From Planctomycetota bacterium (GTDB lineage Bacteria; Planctomycetota; Planctomycetia; Pirellulales; Pirellulaceae), in NCBI GenBank assembly GCA_024274855.1, contig JAJSAJ010000123.1:1-21286 (forward strand): a stretch of 21,286 nucleotides of DNA. Reading direction: 5' to 3'. Position 1 is the stretch's first letter; every line of letters starts with the position of its first letter. A program made the translations under genes and the position numbers. Shown here one piece after another: positions 15,272-21,286 of this stretch. The notes under the pieces were generated by a model. That model ran no database searches and was not told where the DNA came from. It worked only from the letters and a program-made list of their open reading frames with translations.

Positions 15272-15601
15272 TTACCGGTCGACCGATCCTTCGGTTGATT
15301 GGTCCTTGGTGGGCTGGCTGACGATCATTTCGTCAAAGCCCCTCTCAAACAACTCTGCCAATGCGTCCAAGGCATTCTCGGCGTCGGGCCCATTTGCTTG
15401 GAGCACTAACTGCGTATTCTGTCCAGCGGCCAGCGTCATGATTGAAAGAATGCTCTTTCCGTCATAGGTCTCGCCGTTTTTCAGGATCTGTATGTCCGAC
15501 TCAAACTTGTCAGCCAAGCGGACCAGCAAGTCTGCCGGGCGCGCATGGATACCCGCTTCGTTTCGTACTGTTACCAGGCGTGTTGCGGTTTGATCGGCCA
15601 T
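15272..15601 (-). CDS. ptsH: PTS phosphocarrier protein HPr
   Basis: 109 residues, slightly longer than usual because of a charged C-terminal tail after the HPr fold. The phospho-accepting His19 is in NEAGIHARPADLLVRLA. The second motif DGKSILSIMTLAAG contains Ser50, at the place of the regulatory Ser46 of Gram-positive HPr; whether an HPr kinase acts on it cannot be told here. HPr carries phosphate from EI to EIIA proteins in the cytoplasm. It sits between ptsN and ptsI, all in one direction. No sugar-specific EIIB/EIIC permease is nearby, so a regulatory relay is more likely than sugar uptake by these genes alone. The stop is TAA. Confidence 0.93.
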   Translation of the reverse strand: MADQTATRLVTVRNEAGIHARPADLLVRLADKFESDIQILKNGETYDGKSILSIMTLAAGQNTQLVLQANGPDAENALDALAELFERGFDEMIVSQPTKDQSTEGSVDR

Positions 15602-15749
15602 TACGGTTTAAACAATAATTCGAGCGAATCGGTTCACGATAAGTCCCGCCATCGCCATGCCAAGTTACCACCGGGCTTGCTGGGGGACGCACTAGCAACA
15701 TGGCCACACCGAGCGAATTGAGATGGGATTTCAGGAATCTGCTGGTAAA

Positions 15750-15857
15750 CTACGAGGCGAACTGGTTATTGTCCGACTCGTCCAGCAGCTGCTTAACGTC
15801 GTCCGTGGTCTTTGCTTGCTTGAGAAAACGGCAGAATGTGTCATCGCGCAGCTGACG
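15750..15857 (-). pseudogene. ptsN: EIIA C-terminal part behind in-frame TAG
   Basis: Past the TAG at 15860-15858 the ptsN frame continues for 35 codons, RQLRDDTFCRFLKQAK then TTDDVKQLLDE and a short tail, to a TAG at 15752-15750. This is the expected last part of an EIIA-Ntr/fructose domain: homologues continue from DHLRALEKI into S-x-L-L/R-D-x-x-F-x-x-L-x-x-A. There is no frameshift or further stop. The interrupting TAG stands where family members usually have Ser, so a single TCG-to-TAG change would explain it. Without this piece the two C-terminal helices of the domain are missing. Confidence 0.85.
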
Positions 15858-16226
15858 CTAGATCTTTTCTAACGCTCGCAAATGGTCGACAGGGCGATCT
15901 GGCGGCGAAATCAATAGAAAAAATACATTGACTTTCTCGCCGTCCAAGCTGTCAAAATCAACGCCTTCGGTGCTGATTGCCACTGTGCCTTTCAATCGGT
16001 CCACGCTCGGATGCTTCGTGTGGGGAACCGCAACGCCGCGCCCAATTCCCGTGCTTCCCAATTCTTCGCGTTTCATGATCGCTTGAACAATGCTGTCCAA
16101 CTCGCTCTCGTCCAAGTCATTCGAGTCGACTAGCGAAGCAACCAGCTCATGAATCACTGCTTCCTTGTCTTCCGCCTGCAGGCCCGCCTTGATCGCGTCG
16201 ACCCGTATAAAATCAGCAAACTTCAT
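15858..16226 (-). CDS. ptsN: PTS EIIA component (EIIA-Ntr/fructose family), cut by in-frame stop
   Basis: 122 residues up to TAG; the family is about 150 long. The phospho-accepting His69 lies in GRGVAVPHTKHP, preceded by the family pattern REELGSTGIG. LISPPDRPVDHLRALEKI, just before the stop, is normally in the middle of the final third, so the product is truncated. HPr would phosphorylate His69; in EIIA-Ntr proteins the phosphorylation state controls transporters and regulators rather than sugar import. The start is supported by AAGGACC and GAGG upstream of the ATG. The missing 35 residues are intact in the same frame (15750-15857). It lies directly after hpf, as ptsN does in many bacteria near rpoN/hpf, which favours a regulatory EIIA. 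Confidence 0.88.
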   Translation of the reverse strand: MKFADFIRVDAIKAGLQAEDKEAVIHELVASLVDSNDLDESELDSIVQAIMKREELGSTGIGRGVAVPHTKHPSVDRLKGTVAISTEGVDFDSLDGEKVNVFFLLISPPDRPVDHLRALEKI

Positions 16227-16324
16227 TCCTCGTGGTCCTTTCCCTCAATCAATGACCCGCTTTTGCGAGTGTTCGGCTACCTCGGCGCACGCTCGAAAGC
16301 CGCGCACCGCCCGATCACGCCAGA

Positions 16325-16675
16325 TCATTTGGATTCCGATTCGTCGTCGGTCGGGACATCCAAGTGTTTTAACGCCGTCGTTCGACGCTCGGTTCGTTTT
16401 TCCTTGGTGCGGCGAATCTGCTGCTCCACCTTGTGCAGCGCGCCATCCAGTGCCGACATCACATCCGAGGCTCGATCAACTGCCACAAAAACGTCCGAAT
16501 GTTTGGCCGAAACGTTCAATTCCACAGAAGGGGTCTCCCGATGTTCCAAGTCGACAGTGACCTGAACCGCAGTGAGACGGTCAAAATAACGCTGTAGTTT
16601 CTCTACTTTCTCCTCGATTCGCTCTTGAGTCCGTGCACTTAACCGACCGTGTCGAGCCGAGATATTGGTCTGCAC
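16325..16675 (-). CDS. hpf: Ribosome hibernation promoting factor (short HPF/RaiA type)
   Basis: 116 residues from a GTG start (MQTNISARHGRLSARTQERI), preceded by a strong AAGGAG site. The single beta-alpha-beta-beta-beta-alpha domain carries VQVTVDLEHRETPSVELNV, DVFVAVDRASDVMSALDGAL and a basic helix ending KEKRTERR. There is no long-HPF C-terminal dimerisation domain, only a short acidic tail. Family members bind the 30S decoding centre and inactivate ribosomes in stationary phase. It is the first gene of the block hpf-ptsN-ptsH-ptsI. Proximity to ptsN is widely conserved, suggesting shared control by nutrient state. The stop is TGA. Confidence 0.92.
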   Translation of the reverse strand: MQTNISARHGRLSARTQERIEEKVEKLQRYFDRLTAVQVTVDLEHRETPSVELNVSAKHSDVFVAVDRASDVMSALDGALHKVEQQIRRTKEKRTERRTTALKHLDVPTDDESESK

Positions 16676-16916
16676 CGAAAGTTCTCCTTACCGTGTAAAC
16701 CTAGCACTGGTCTTATCTTGTCACTCTACTTGTAGCTACTGAAGCATAGTATTCTATTGGGCCTTGTAACACCCGACAAATGCAAATCCGTGGCTAAATG
16801 CCATGGAAACGGCCAACGTCCGATGGCCTCCATCTCTGGCTCCCCCCGGCTGGTTGTCTCCCTGGAGGCCCCACTCGCGTCGGATAATTGTCTGTAATGA
16901 ATGCTGCTGCAAGGGG
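16676..16916. other. Spacer upstream of hpf
   Basis: About 240 bases between the end of the large membrane protein gene and hpf, presumably holding the promoter of the hpf-pts block. A short GGCCA/TGGCC pairing (about 16812-16829) could be a weak 3' hairpin for the upstream gene. I see no clear sigma-70 or sigma-54 boxes. Confidence 0.35.
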
Positions 16917-19226
16917 TTATGGTGTCTTGGGTGATTCGGCACCGGCTGCTTTCCCTGAAACGCTTTCGCGATGTTCCGGCATCGCCGGTGGGGGGGTGCG
17001 GAAGACAATCTCGCCTTGATTCAGTGCTTTCTGCCAGTTCATAATCGCCCGTTTTTGCAGCTTGGGGGCTCGTTGCGGATTGTACATGAAGTTGCGGCCA
17101 GTGATTGCTTTCAGGTTTTCAAACGCCAGAATCCGAACGTCGATCGCGTCGCTGGCAAGCAAATCAACTAAGTGCCGGGCCGCCGATTCCTTCAATTGGT
17201 CGGGGCTGTATCCCCATAATAGACGGTACATGGTCTTGCCGTCGTCGCCTCGTAGTCGCTCAAGCATCTCGCGCATCACCGCTGCGGACTGCGGATTGCT
17301 CGCCACGATGGACTGCATGCTCTGAAATAGGCCTGGCCAATACGACCGAAGGTCTTTGTCGTTTAACGCGTTGACAAATACATCATAGTAGCCCAACTGG
17401 CCTAGACAACGGACGGCAAGCGAGCGGACCTCCACAAGACGATTGTTGGTCTGCTCCTGCAGTGAAATTGACAACGGTCGATCCGGGGCGAGCATCTGCT
17501 CCAGTTGCTTGGCCGCATCTCGGTCGATCAGAGGTGTGTTTTGTATGTCGATCCAGGACGGCTTTGGTGCGCTGGAGTTCAGTTGGGGAGACCGTTGATC
17601 GATCAGCGTGGCGATCGATCCGGCTTCGATGGAAATTGGTGCTGGCGAGACCGTATCTTGCCAGGGGAGTGGGCCTTCTTGGGCATAGAGCTGCGCGACA
17701 TGATAGCGTTTGAATGTCTCGGGGTTGGAGCCTGGCGGCAGATAAGGGTTGCACTGGATCGCAAGGACCGAGTCGGCATTGTTAAATGATACCCGACCAC
17801 GTCGTTCGGCAAATTCGATGTTCAAAGCGATGCCTGATTTGCCGTCTGTTGCGATTAGCAGTTGGCCGTGCGCGATCGTGATGCCGGGAATCCCTTCGGC
17901 GTCTGGACGCCGTACCGTGATTTCCGTTGGACCGATCACGAAAACTTGAATCCCGGGCGTCAGGGAGAGCAGGGGCCGAGATGCAGGAAACGCCAATAGC
18001 CGATCATTTGCCCTCAACGGACTCAATGGTGCCAGGCGAAGCCACGATCGTGTTGCGCGGTCGAATCGGGCCAGGATGTGTTGATCCGACAAGCATCGTC
18101 CGACTTCGTTGACATCGGTGGCCGTCTCCTTGGCCGTCGCCGGCGTCGAACTCTCGACTCGAGGTTCCGAAGAACTGACCGGCGCGGGCGTGACCGAACC
18201 TGCTGCCTTTCCGCCCGTTTCCCCATCCGATGTCATCGTGGCGTGATCTGAACCTGTCCCGTTGCCGAGTGGTTTGGGGGCGGTCTGTGTCCCGCGAGTA
18301 GCGTCGGGGCCGATACCTGAGTTCATTTTCTGGCGTGGGGACTGGTCAGTGGTCGTCGATAGTGTACCCGGCGAGCCCAAAGCAGTTGAATCAGCCGTCG
18401 GCGATTGCTTGCCGGATGCTGCCGAGTCCGCTTGCGGACGCGATGTCGAATGTCCGGCGACCGACTGCTGATTCTCGGTTTTTTGGTCCGCGGCTGGCGA
18501 ACGGTCGCTTGGGGCCAAGTGCTCGGTCCGTTGGGCAACCTGCCCACGGTCCACGGGTGCTGAAAAGAAGACTCCCAGCACCGGATGTGTGTGGTCCATC
18601 GGACCGATTGCAAATAGAGCGATTAGCGCCAGCACGAACGCAATAAGCATCGTTCCAACTAACGGCAGCAGCCGGGAATGCGAGCTGGCGACCATGGTGG
18701 GAGATGGTCGAACCATCGCGGCGCTGGTCGAGGCACCTGCCGCCGACTCGGCATGCGGGGCTTCAACTGGCGGCGGGACCGGCTGGTCGTCTTCCGGTGG
18801 CTGGGGCGGATGATCGGTTGGCGGAGCGGCCGGCATCGCAATCGCCGTGCTCAATCCCCGAATTCGTTCCCTTAGAACCGGATCGACATCAGCCGGCTCA
18901 CCCAGAACAAGCGTCAAAATCTGGTGGCACGAAGCGACCTCCGCTAAGTGCACATCCGATTCGATGCAGACCTTTTCAAAGTCGGGTATGCGGTCCGGCG
19001 GCAATGTGTTGTCCAGGTACTCGGCGACTGTGTTTGGGTCCAGGCCCATGCCCTTTCCCGACAGTTTGGGGGCACCCAACCGCAGTTTCCGGGTCACACT
19101 GCGGATTCGATGGACCAAGCCGCTGGCAAACTCGCTTTGCTCGATTTTCTGCCCCAATTCGCGTGAGTCGGCCGGCTCAAGTATCTCATCCAGATAGGCC
19201 AGTAACGTCCTGAGTGTCAGTCGCAT
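16917..19226 (-). CDS. Membrane protein with anti-sigma-like head and HEAT-like tail
   Basis: 769 residues from ATG 19226, chosen because GGGAG lies just upstream and the family-like MRLTLRTLLAYLDE begins there; the frame is open 32 codons further. Residues 1-130 contain two related units, LAYLDEILEPAD and VAEYLDNTLPPD, each followed by a helix. They resemble anti-sigma zinc-finger modules (YLDG-x-L), but the HxxxCxxC set is not complete. A Pro-rich linker follows, with one transmembrane helix at about 186-208. Then comes a long Ser/Thr/Pro/Gly-rich spacer, a FecR-like region around GIQVFVIGPTEITV, and a C-terminal helical part with HEAT-like units (VRSLAVRCLGQLGYYDVFV; AARHLVDLLASDAIDVRILA). 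The layout suggests a cytoplasmic head and exported sensor tail. I know of no experimentally assigned function. The stop is TAA. Confidence 0.72.
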   Translation of the reverse strand: MRLTLRTLLAYLDEILEPADSRELGQKIEQSEFASGLVHRIRSVTRKLRLGAPKLSGKGMGLDPNTVAEYLDNTLPPDRIPDFEKVCIESDVHLAEVASCHQILTLVLGEPADVDPVLRERIRGLSTAIAMPAAPPTDHPPQPPEDDQPVPPPVEAPHAESAAGASTSAAMVRPSPTMVASSHSRLLPLVGTMLIAFVLALIALFAIGPMDHTHPVLGVFFSAPVDRGQVAQRTEHLAPSDRSPAADQKTENQQSVAGHSTSRPQADSAASGKQSPTADSTALGSPGTLSTTTDQSPRQKMNSGIGPDATRGTQTAPKPLGNGTGSDHATMTSDGETGGKAAGSVTPAPVSSSEPRVESSTPATAKETATDVNEVGRCLSDQHILARFDRATRSWLRLAPLSPLRANDRLLAFPASRPLLSLTPGIQVFVIGPTEITVRRPDAEGIPGITIAHGQLLIATDGKSGIALNIEFAERRGRVSFNNADSVLAIQCNPYLPPGSNPETFKRYHVAQLYAQEGPLPWQDTVSPAPISIEAGSIATLIDQRSPQLNSSAPKPSWIDIQNTPLIDRDAAKQLEQMLAPDRPLSISLQEQTNNRLVEVRSLAVRCLGQLGYYDVFVNALNDKDLRSYWPGLFQSMQSIVASNPQSAAVMREMLERLRGDDGKTMYRLLWGYSPDQLKESAARHLVDLLASDAIDVRILAFENLKAITGRNFMYNPQRAPKLQKRAIMNWQKALNQGEIVFRTPPPAMPEHRESVSGKAAGAESPKTP

Positions 19227-19295
19227 TTTCGTCTCTCCCGGTCTAAACTCACTATTAGTCGCCAATTGGGTGTTATGACGTCCTAGTGTTGTTAG

Positions 19296-19308
19296 TGCCG
19301 GATCGGCA
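19296..19308. promoter_or_regulatory. Short palindrome in a divergent promoter region
   Basis: TGCCG, GAT, CGGCA forms a perfect 5-base inverted repeat between the divergent starts at 19226 and 19376. It is an operator candidate by position only; such short palindromes arise by chance. Confidence 0.2.
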
Positions 19309-19375
19309 AGAACTCCGTGCAACGAAATTAAAAAAAAACAGCAATAACCAACAGCCGCCGGGCAGAGGCCTTCCG

Positions 19376-19633
19376 ATGGATTATCCGCAGCACCAGGAAG
19401 AACGGCCGATCAAGGCCGGCTTTCGCTACCAAGACAATCCGTGGATGGTGATTGGGTTGCTGTTTTTCGTGACCGGCGCGCTGGGGGTACCGGTTATTTG
19501 GGTGAGCCGGGCGTTTTCGGTGCCCGTTAAGCTGCTGCTGACGCTGGCAGTCACTCTATATACGCTGTTGCTTTGCGGTGGTTTCTGGCTGGTGATGGTT
19601 TGGGCATACCATCGATTGGCCGCACAGTTTTGA
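19376..19633 (+). CDS. Small two-helix membrane protein, unknown function
   Basis: 85 residues from ATG 19376, preceded by CAGAGG at good spacing; upstream in-frame codons look non-coding. A hydrophilic N-terminus (about 1-24, with FRYQDNPW at the end) is followed by two transmembrane helices, about 25-46 (MVIGLLFFVTGALGVPVIW) and 54-78 (VKLLLTLAVTLYTLLLCGG), then a short HRLAAQF tail. The loop between them is short, giving a hairpin in the inner membrane. I do not recognise the family. It is divergent from the anti-sigma/HEAT-like gene with about 150 bases between, so shared regulation is possible. The stop is TGA. Confidence 0.65.
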   Translation: MDYPQHQEERPIKAGFRYQDNPWMVIGLLFFVTGALGVPVIWVSRAFSVPVKLLLTLAVTLYTLLLCGGFWLVMVWAYHRLAAQF

Positions 19634-19791
19634 GACAGCCGAGTGATTCCCAGTTTTGCCGTTCAGGCTCGGAGAGTGCCGGCGTTCAAGCCAAGGCACG
19701 CGGCGTTGCGCGCCCGCTTCACACGGTTGAATTTCTGAAAGCGATCCCGGATCCCGATAATGCTGGGGGCTCGCATCCGCAAAAGCTGGCG

Positions 19792-19811
19792 TACACCCAG
19801 CGATGGGTGTA
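19792..19811 (+). terminator. Perfect 8-bp hairpin with GCGA tetraloop
   Basis: TACACCCA, GCGA, TGGGTGTA is a perfect 8-base stem with a GNRA-type loop, about 160 bases downstream of the small membrane protein gene. Only TT follows, so intrinsic termination is uncertain. It may be a 3'-end stem-loop. Confidence 0.35.
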
Positions 19812-19919
19812 TTCCATGGCACGCGTTACGATCCACCGACGTCTAGTCGTGCAGGATCGCCGGGTATGTCATTGATAAGCGATACGAAAAAGACGATGGA
19901 CATTACTACTCGGGAGACG

Positions 19920-20177
19920 ATGAATCTGATCATTGTGGGAATATTTGGTTTCATCGCTCTGTACGTTGCGGGGGCGAAAGTATGGGTAGCATTGCTACTC
20001 GGAGTTCCCCCATCTGTCGGTGGCGCCGCGATTGCTCTGTGGATTTGGAAGCTGATCATCCCGAATGTGGCAGCTCGCCAAGCTAATTTCCAGACGCCCC
20101 TGACTGAGCACTCTTTATATCTGGGAGGAACCAAGTCGCGGGCGATAGAGTTTCCCGCAGCCCTCAGTCTGCCGTAG
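19920..20177 (+). CDS. Possible small membrane protein running into repeat array
   Basis: 85 residues from ATG 19920, which has GGGAG five bases upstream; in-frame ATGs at 19896 and 19866 are alternatives. Two hydrophobic segments are clear: LIIVGIFGFIALYVAGAKVW (about 3-22) and a VALLLGV...IALWIWKLII stretch (about 23-48). The remainder is hydrophilic. The stop TAG lies inside the first unit of the 96-bp repeat array, so the last residues are encoded by repeat DNA, suggesting that an older C-terminus was replaced when the array arrived. I do not recognise a family, and it could be a chance ORF. Confidence 0.4.
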   Translation: MNLIIVGIFGFIALYVAGAKVWVALLLGVPPSVGGAAIALWIWKLIIPNVAARQANFQTPLTEHSLYLGGTKSRAIEFPAALSLP

Positions 20178-20603
20178 TGTCCGACGGACGCCCACGTCCG
20201 TCGTTGAAGCGGGTACAGATCCGGCCACACGAGACGCACTGGCAAGCCGCGCTGGGAAACGCGTCTGCCGTAGTGTCCGACGGACGCCCACGTCCGTCGT
20301 TGAAACGGGTACAGATCCGGCCACACGAGACGCACTGGCAAGCCTCGCTGGGAAACGCGTCTGCCGTAGTGTCCGACGGACGCCCACGTCCGTCGTTGAA
20401 GCGGGTACAGACCCGGCCACACGAGACGCACTGGCAATCCGTGCTGGGAAACGCGTCTGCCGTAGTGTCCGACGGACGCCCACGTCCGTCGTTGAAGCGG
20501 GTACAGATCCGGCCACACGAGACGCACTGGCAAGCCGTGCTGGGAAACGCGTCTGCCGTAGTGTCCGACGGACGCCCACGTCCGTCGTTGAAACGGGTAC
20601 AGA
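20169..20603. repeat. 96-bp tandem repeat array, 4.5 units, palindromic core
   Basis: Four full units start at 20169, 20265, 20361 and 20457, and a 51-base partial unit starts at 20553. Each unit carries the palindrome CGACGGACG-CCCA-CGTCCGTCG, beginning 13 bases in (20182, 20278, 20374, 20470, 20566). The intervening 74 bases are nearly identical between units, differing at only a few positions. Because 96 is a multiple of three, all frames tend to stay open, producing long but repetitive translations on both strands that I do not call genes. Confidence 0.9.
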
Positions 20604-20620
20604 AAATCTTGTGCTGACGT

Positions 20621-20805
20621 TGCGCCCGTATTCGACCGAATTGGATGATGGCACGTTCTAATGCCGTTCATCGACGGACGTGGGCGTCCGTCGGACACCG
20701 AGCAACACGACCTCGCGTGCGGTCTTGCGCCCGTGTTCGACCGAATTGGATGATGGCACGTTCTAATGCCGTTCATCGACGGACGTGGGCGTCCGTCGAA
20801 CACCG
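20621..20805. repeat. 105-bp direct repeat pair with inverted copies of the same core
   Basis: An 80-base segment (20621-20700) recurs at 20726-20805 with very few changes, a 105-base period. Each copy holds CGACGGACG-TGGG-CGTCCGTCG (20672-20693, 20777-20798). This core plus its flank TTCAnCGACGG...GTCCGTCGgACAC is the reverse complement of the core and flanks in the 96-bp array, so the element is present in both orientations within about 650 bp. Confidence 0.85.
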
Positions 20806-21024
20806 CAGTCCGGCGTGCCGACGGTGCGCACCCTCTCTCTCTGAGTCACTCGATGTCGCGTGCTCATCTATTGTCGCTAAAATATAAAGCTAATTGTCGC
20901 CGAACACTTTGGAATCGATGCTCGCAGAACACGATTCACTCCGAAAATTCTGGACGATAAGGATGCCGAGTTTCTACGGGGGATTGCCCACCGGGCGGTT
21001 TCGACATTCAAACAGGTGCAGCAA
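20806..21024. other. Spacer without recognisable genes
   Basis: Sequence between the repeats and the right-edge hairpin. No frame gives a recognisable product and no RNA gene is seen. Confidence 0.4.
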
Positions 21025-21071
21025 GGGAATGGCAAGAGCAGGTAGCCCAACAGCCTCTCTTGCCGTTTCCC
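21025..21071. repeat. Inverted repeat (GGGAA-GGCAAGAG arms)
   Basis: GGGAATGGCAAGAG at the left pairs with CTCTTGCCGTTTCCC at the right over about 13 positions, with a small mismatch/bulge, around a GC-rich loop of about 18 bases. It is a hairpin-forming intergenic element of REP-like size. It precedes the partial LRR-like ORF. Confidence 0.45.
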
Positions 21072-21145
21072 ACGGCTTGTTTCGAGGTCGCCCAGGTCGC
21101 GCCCGAGCGGAGGTTCCTCGTGCCGCCGCTTGGTTGCCACCATTG

Positions 21146-21286
21146 ATGAATCTACCCACTAGTTTCCCGGAAGACCCGAAATTGCTTTGCTTGTCTGAGA
21201 CGCAGATCACTGAAGCTGGCTTCCGCTCATTGAGAACAACCCTCCCGAACTGCAAGATCGAAACCAATCCGCAGGCTTGGCAAGAC
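21146..21286 (+). CDS. Partial leucine-rich-repeat-like ORF, leaves window
   Basis: An open frame running off the right edge. It contains LLCLSETQITEAGF followed by SLRTTLPNCKIE. This matches the planctomycete LRR pattern L-x-L-x-x-T-x-I/V-T-D/E-A-G-L/F-x-x-L-x-x-x-L-P-N-C, which usually forms the last repeat of LRR proteins. Only one repeat is visible, so this is either the remnant of an LRR gene end or a short gene with few repeats. The frame is also open upstream to ATG 21029, but that part overlaps the inverted repeat and looks non-coding. The start is therefore uncertain and the 3' end is outside the window. Confidence 0.4.
   Translation, partial: MNLPTSFPEDPKLLCLSETQITEAGFRSLRTTLPNCKIETNPQAWQD

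Noticed and set aside
6422..16226. Genome-wide reassignment of TAA or TAG to sense
   Set aside because: Neighbouring genes end at family-typical lengths with TAA and TAG, so these codons terminate normally here.
19826..20803. Long minus-strand ORF (325 codons) and other long ORFs across the repeats
   Set aside because: The translation is a repetition of the 96- and 105-bp units; the open frames follow from the unit lengths being multiples of three.
20169..20805. CRISPR-like array with palindromic repeats
   Set aside because: The intervals between palindromes are themselves near-identical repeats of 74 bp, not unique spacers; no cas genes are nearby.
20974..21267. 97-codon minus-strand ORF at the right edge
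   Set aside because: It overlaps the inverted repeat and lies opposite the LRR-like frame; the low-complexity Arg/Ala-rich translation looks like repeat-derived noise.

Overview
The window looks like a chromosomal segment of a planctomycete (Planctomycetota, probably near Pirellulales). This is inferred from gene content: a large class II (B12-dependent) ribonucleotide reductase, an OstA/LptD-type outer-membrane protein, a stand-alone DUF2344 protein in front of RNase E/G, a PTS phosphorelay without a permease, a membrane protein joining an anti-sigma-like head to a HEAT-like tail, and leucine-rich-repeat coding at the right edge. No rRNA, tRNA, IS transposase, prophage or CRISPR array was recognised.

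Layout. 145-1539 (-) is a secreted parallel beta-helix protein. 2110-5685 (+) is an envelope pair: an LptD/OstA-like barrel protein and a diacylglycerol/undecaprenol kinase. 5686-6304 is gene-free but holds three inverted repeats. 6305-9259 (-) is nrdJ. About 1 kb without a convincing gene follows. 10293-16675 (-) is one long co-directional block which, in transcription order, runs hpf, ptsN (EIIA), ptsH (HPr), ptsI (EI), DUF2344, rne/rng, rplU: ribosome hibernation, a soluble phosphorelay, RNA decay and a ribosomal protein. 16917-19226 (-) is the anti-sigma/HEAT-like membrane protein, divergent from a small two-helix membrane protein (19376-19633, +). 19634-21286 is accessory: a possible small membrane ORF, a 435-bp array of 96-bp palindrome-bearing tandem repeats, a mirrored pair of 105-bp repeats with the same palindrome core, another hairpin, and a partial LRR-like ORF leaving the window.

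Main discovery. Two conserved genes are each cut by one in-frame stop, with the rest of the family C-terminus intact behind it in the same frame. nrdJ has TAA at 6424-6422, followed by 38 codons encoding the Cys-rich tail and then TGA. ptsN has TAG at 15860-15858, followed by 35 codons encoding the last part of the EIIA domain and then TAG. Both stops are followed by C. TAA and TAG serve as ordinary stops in neighbouring genes, so a window-wide code change is unlikely. The remaining explanations are recent nonsense mutation, programmed or leaky readthrough, a suppressor tRNA, or assembly/consensus error.
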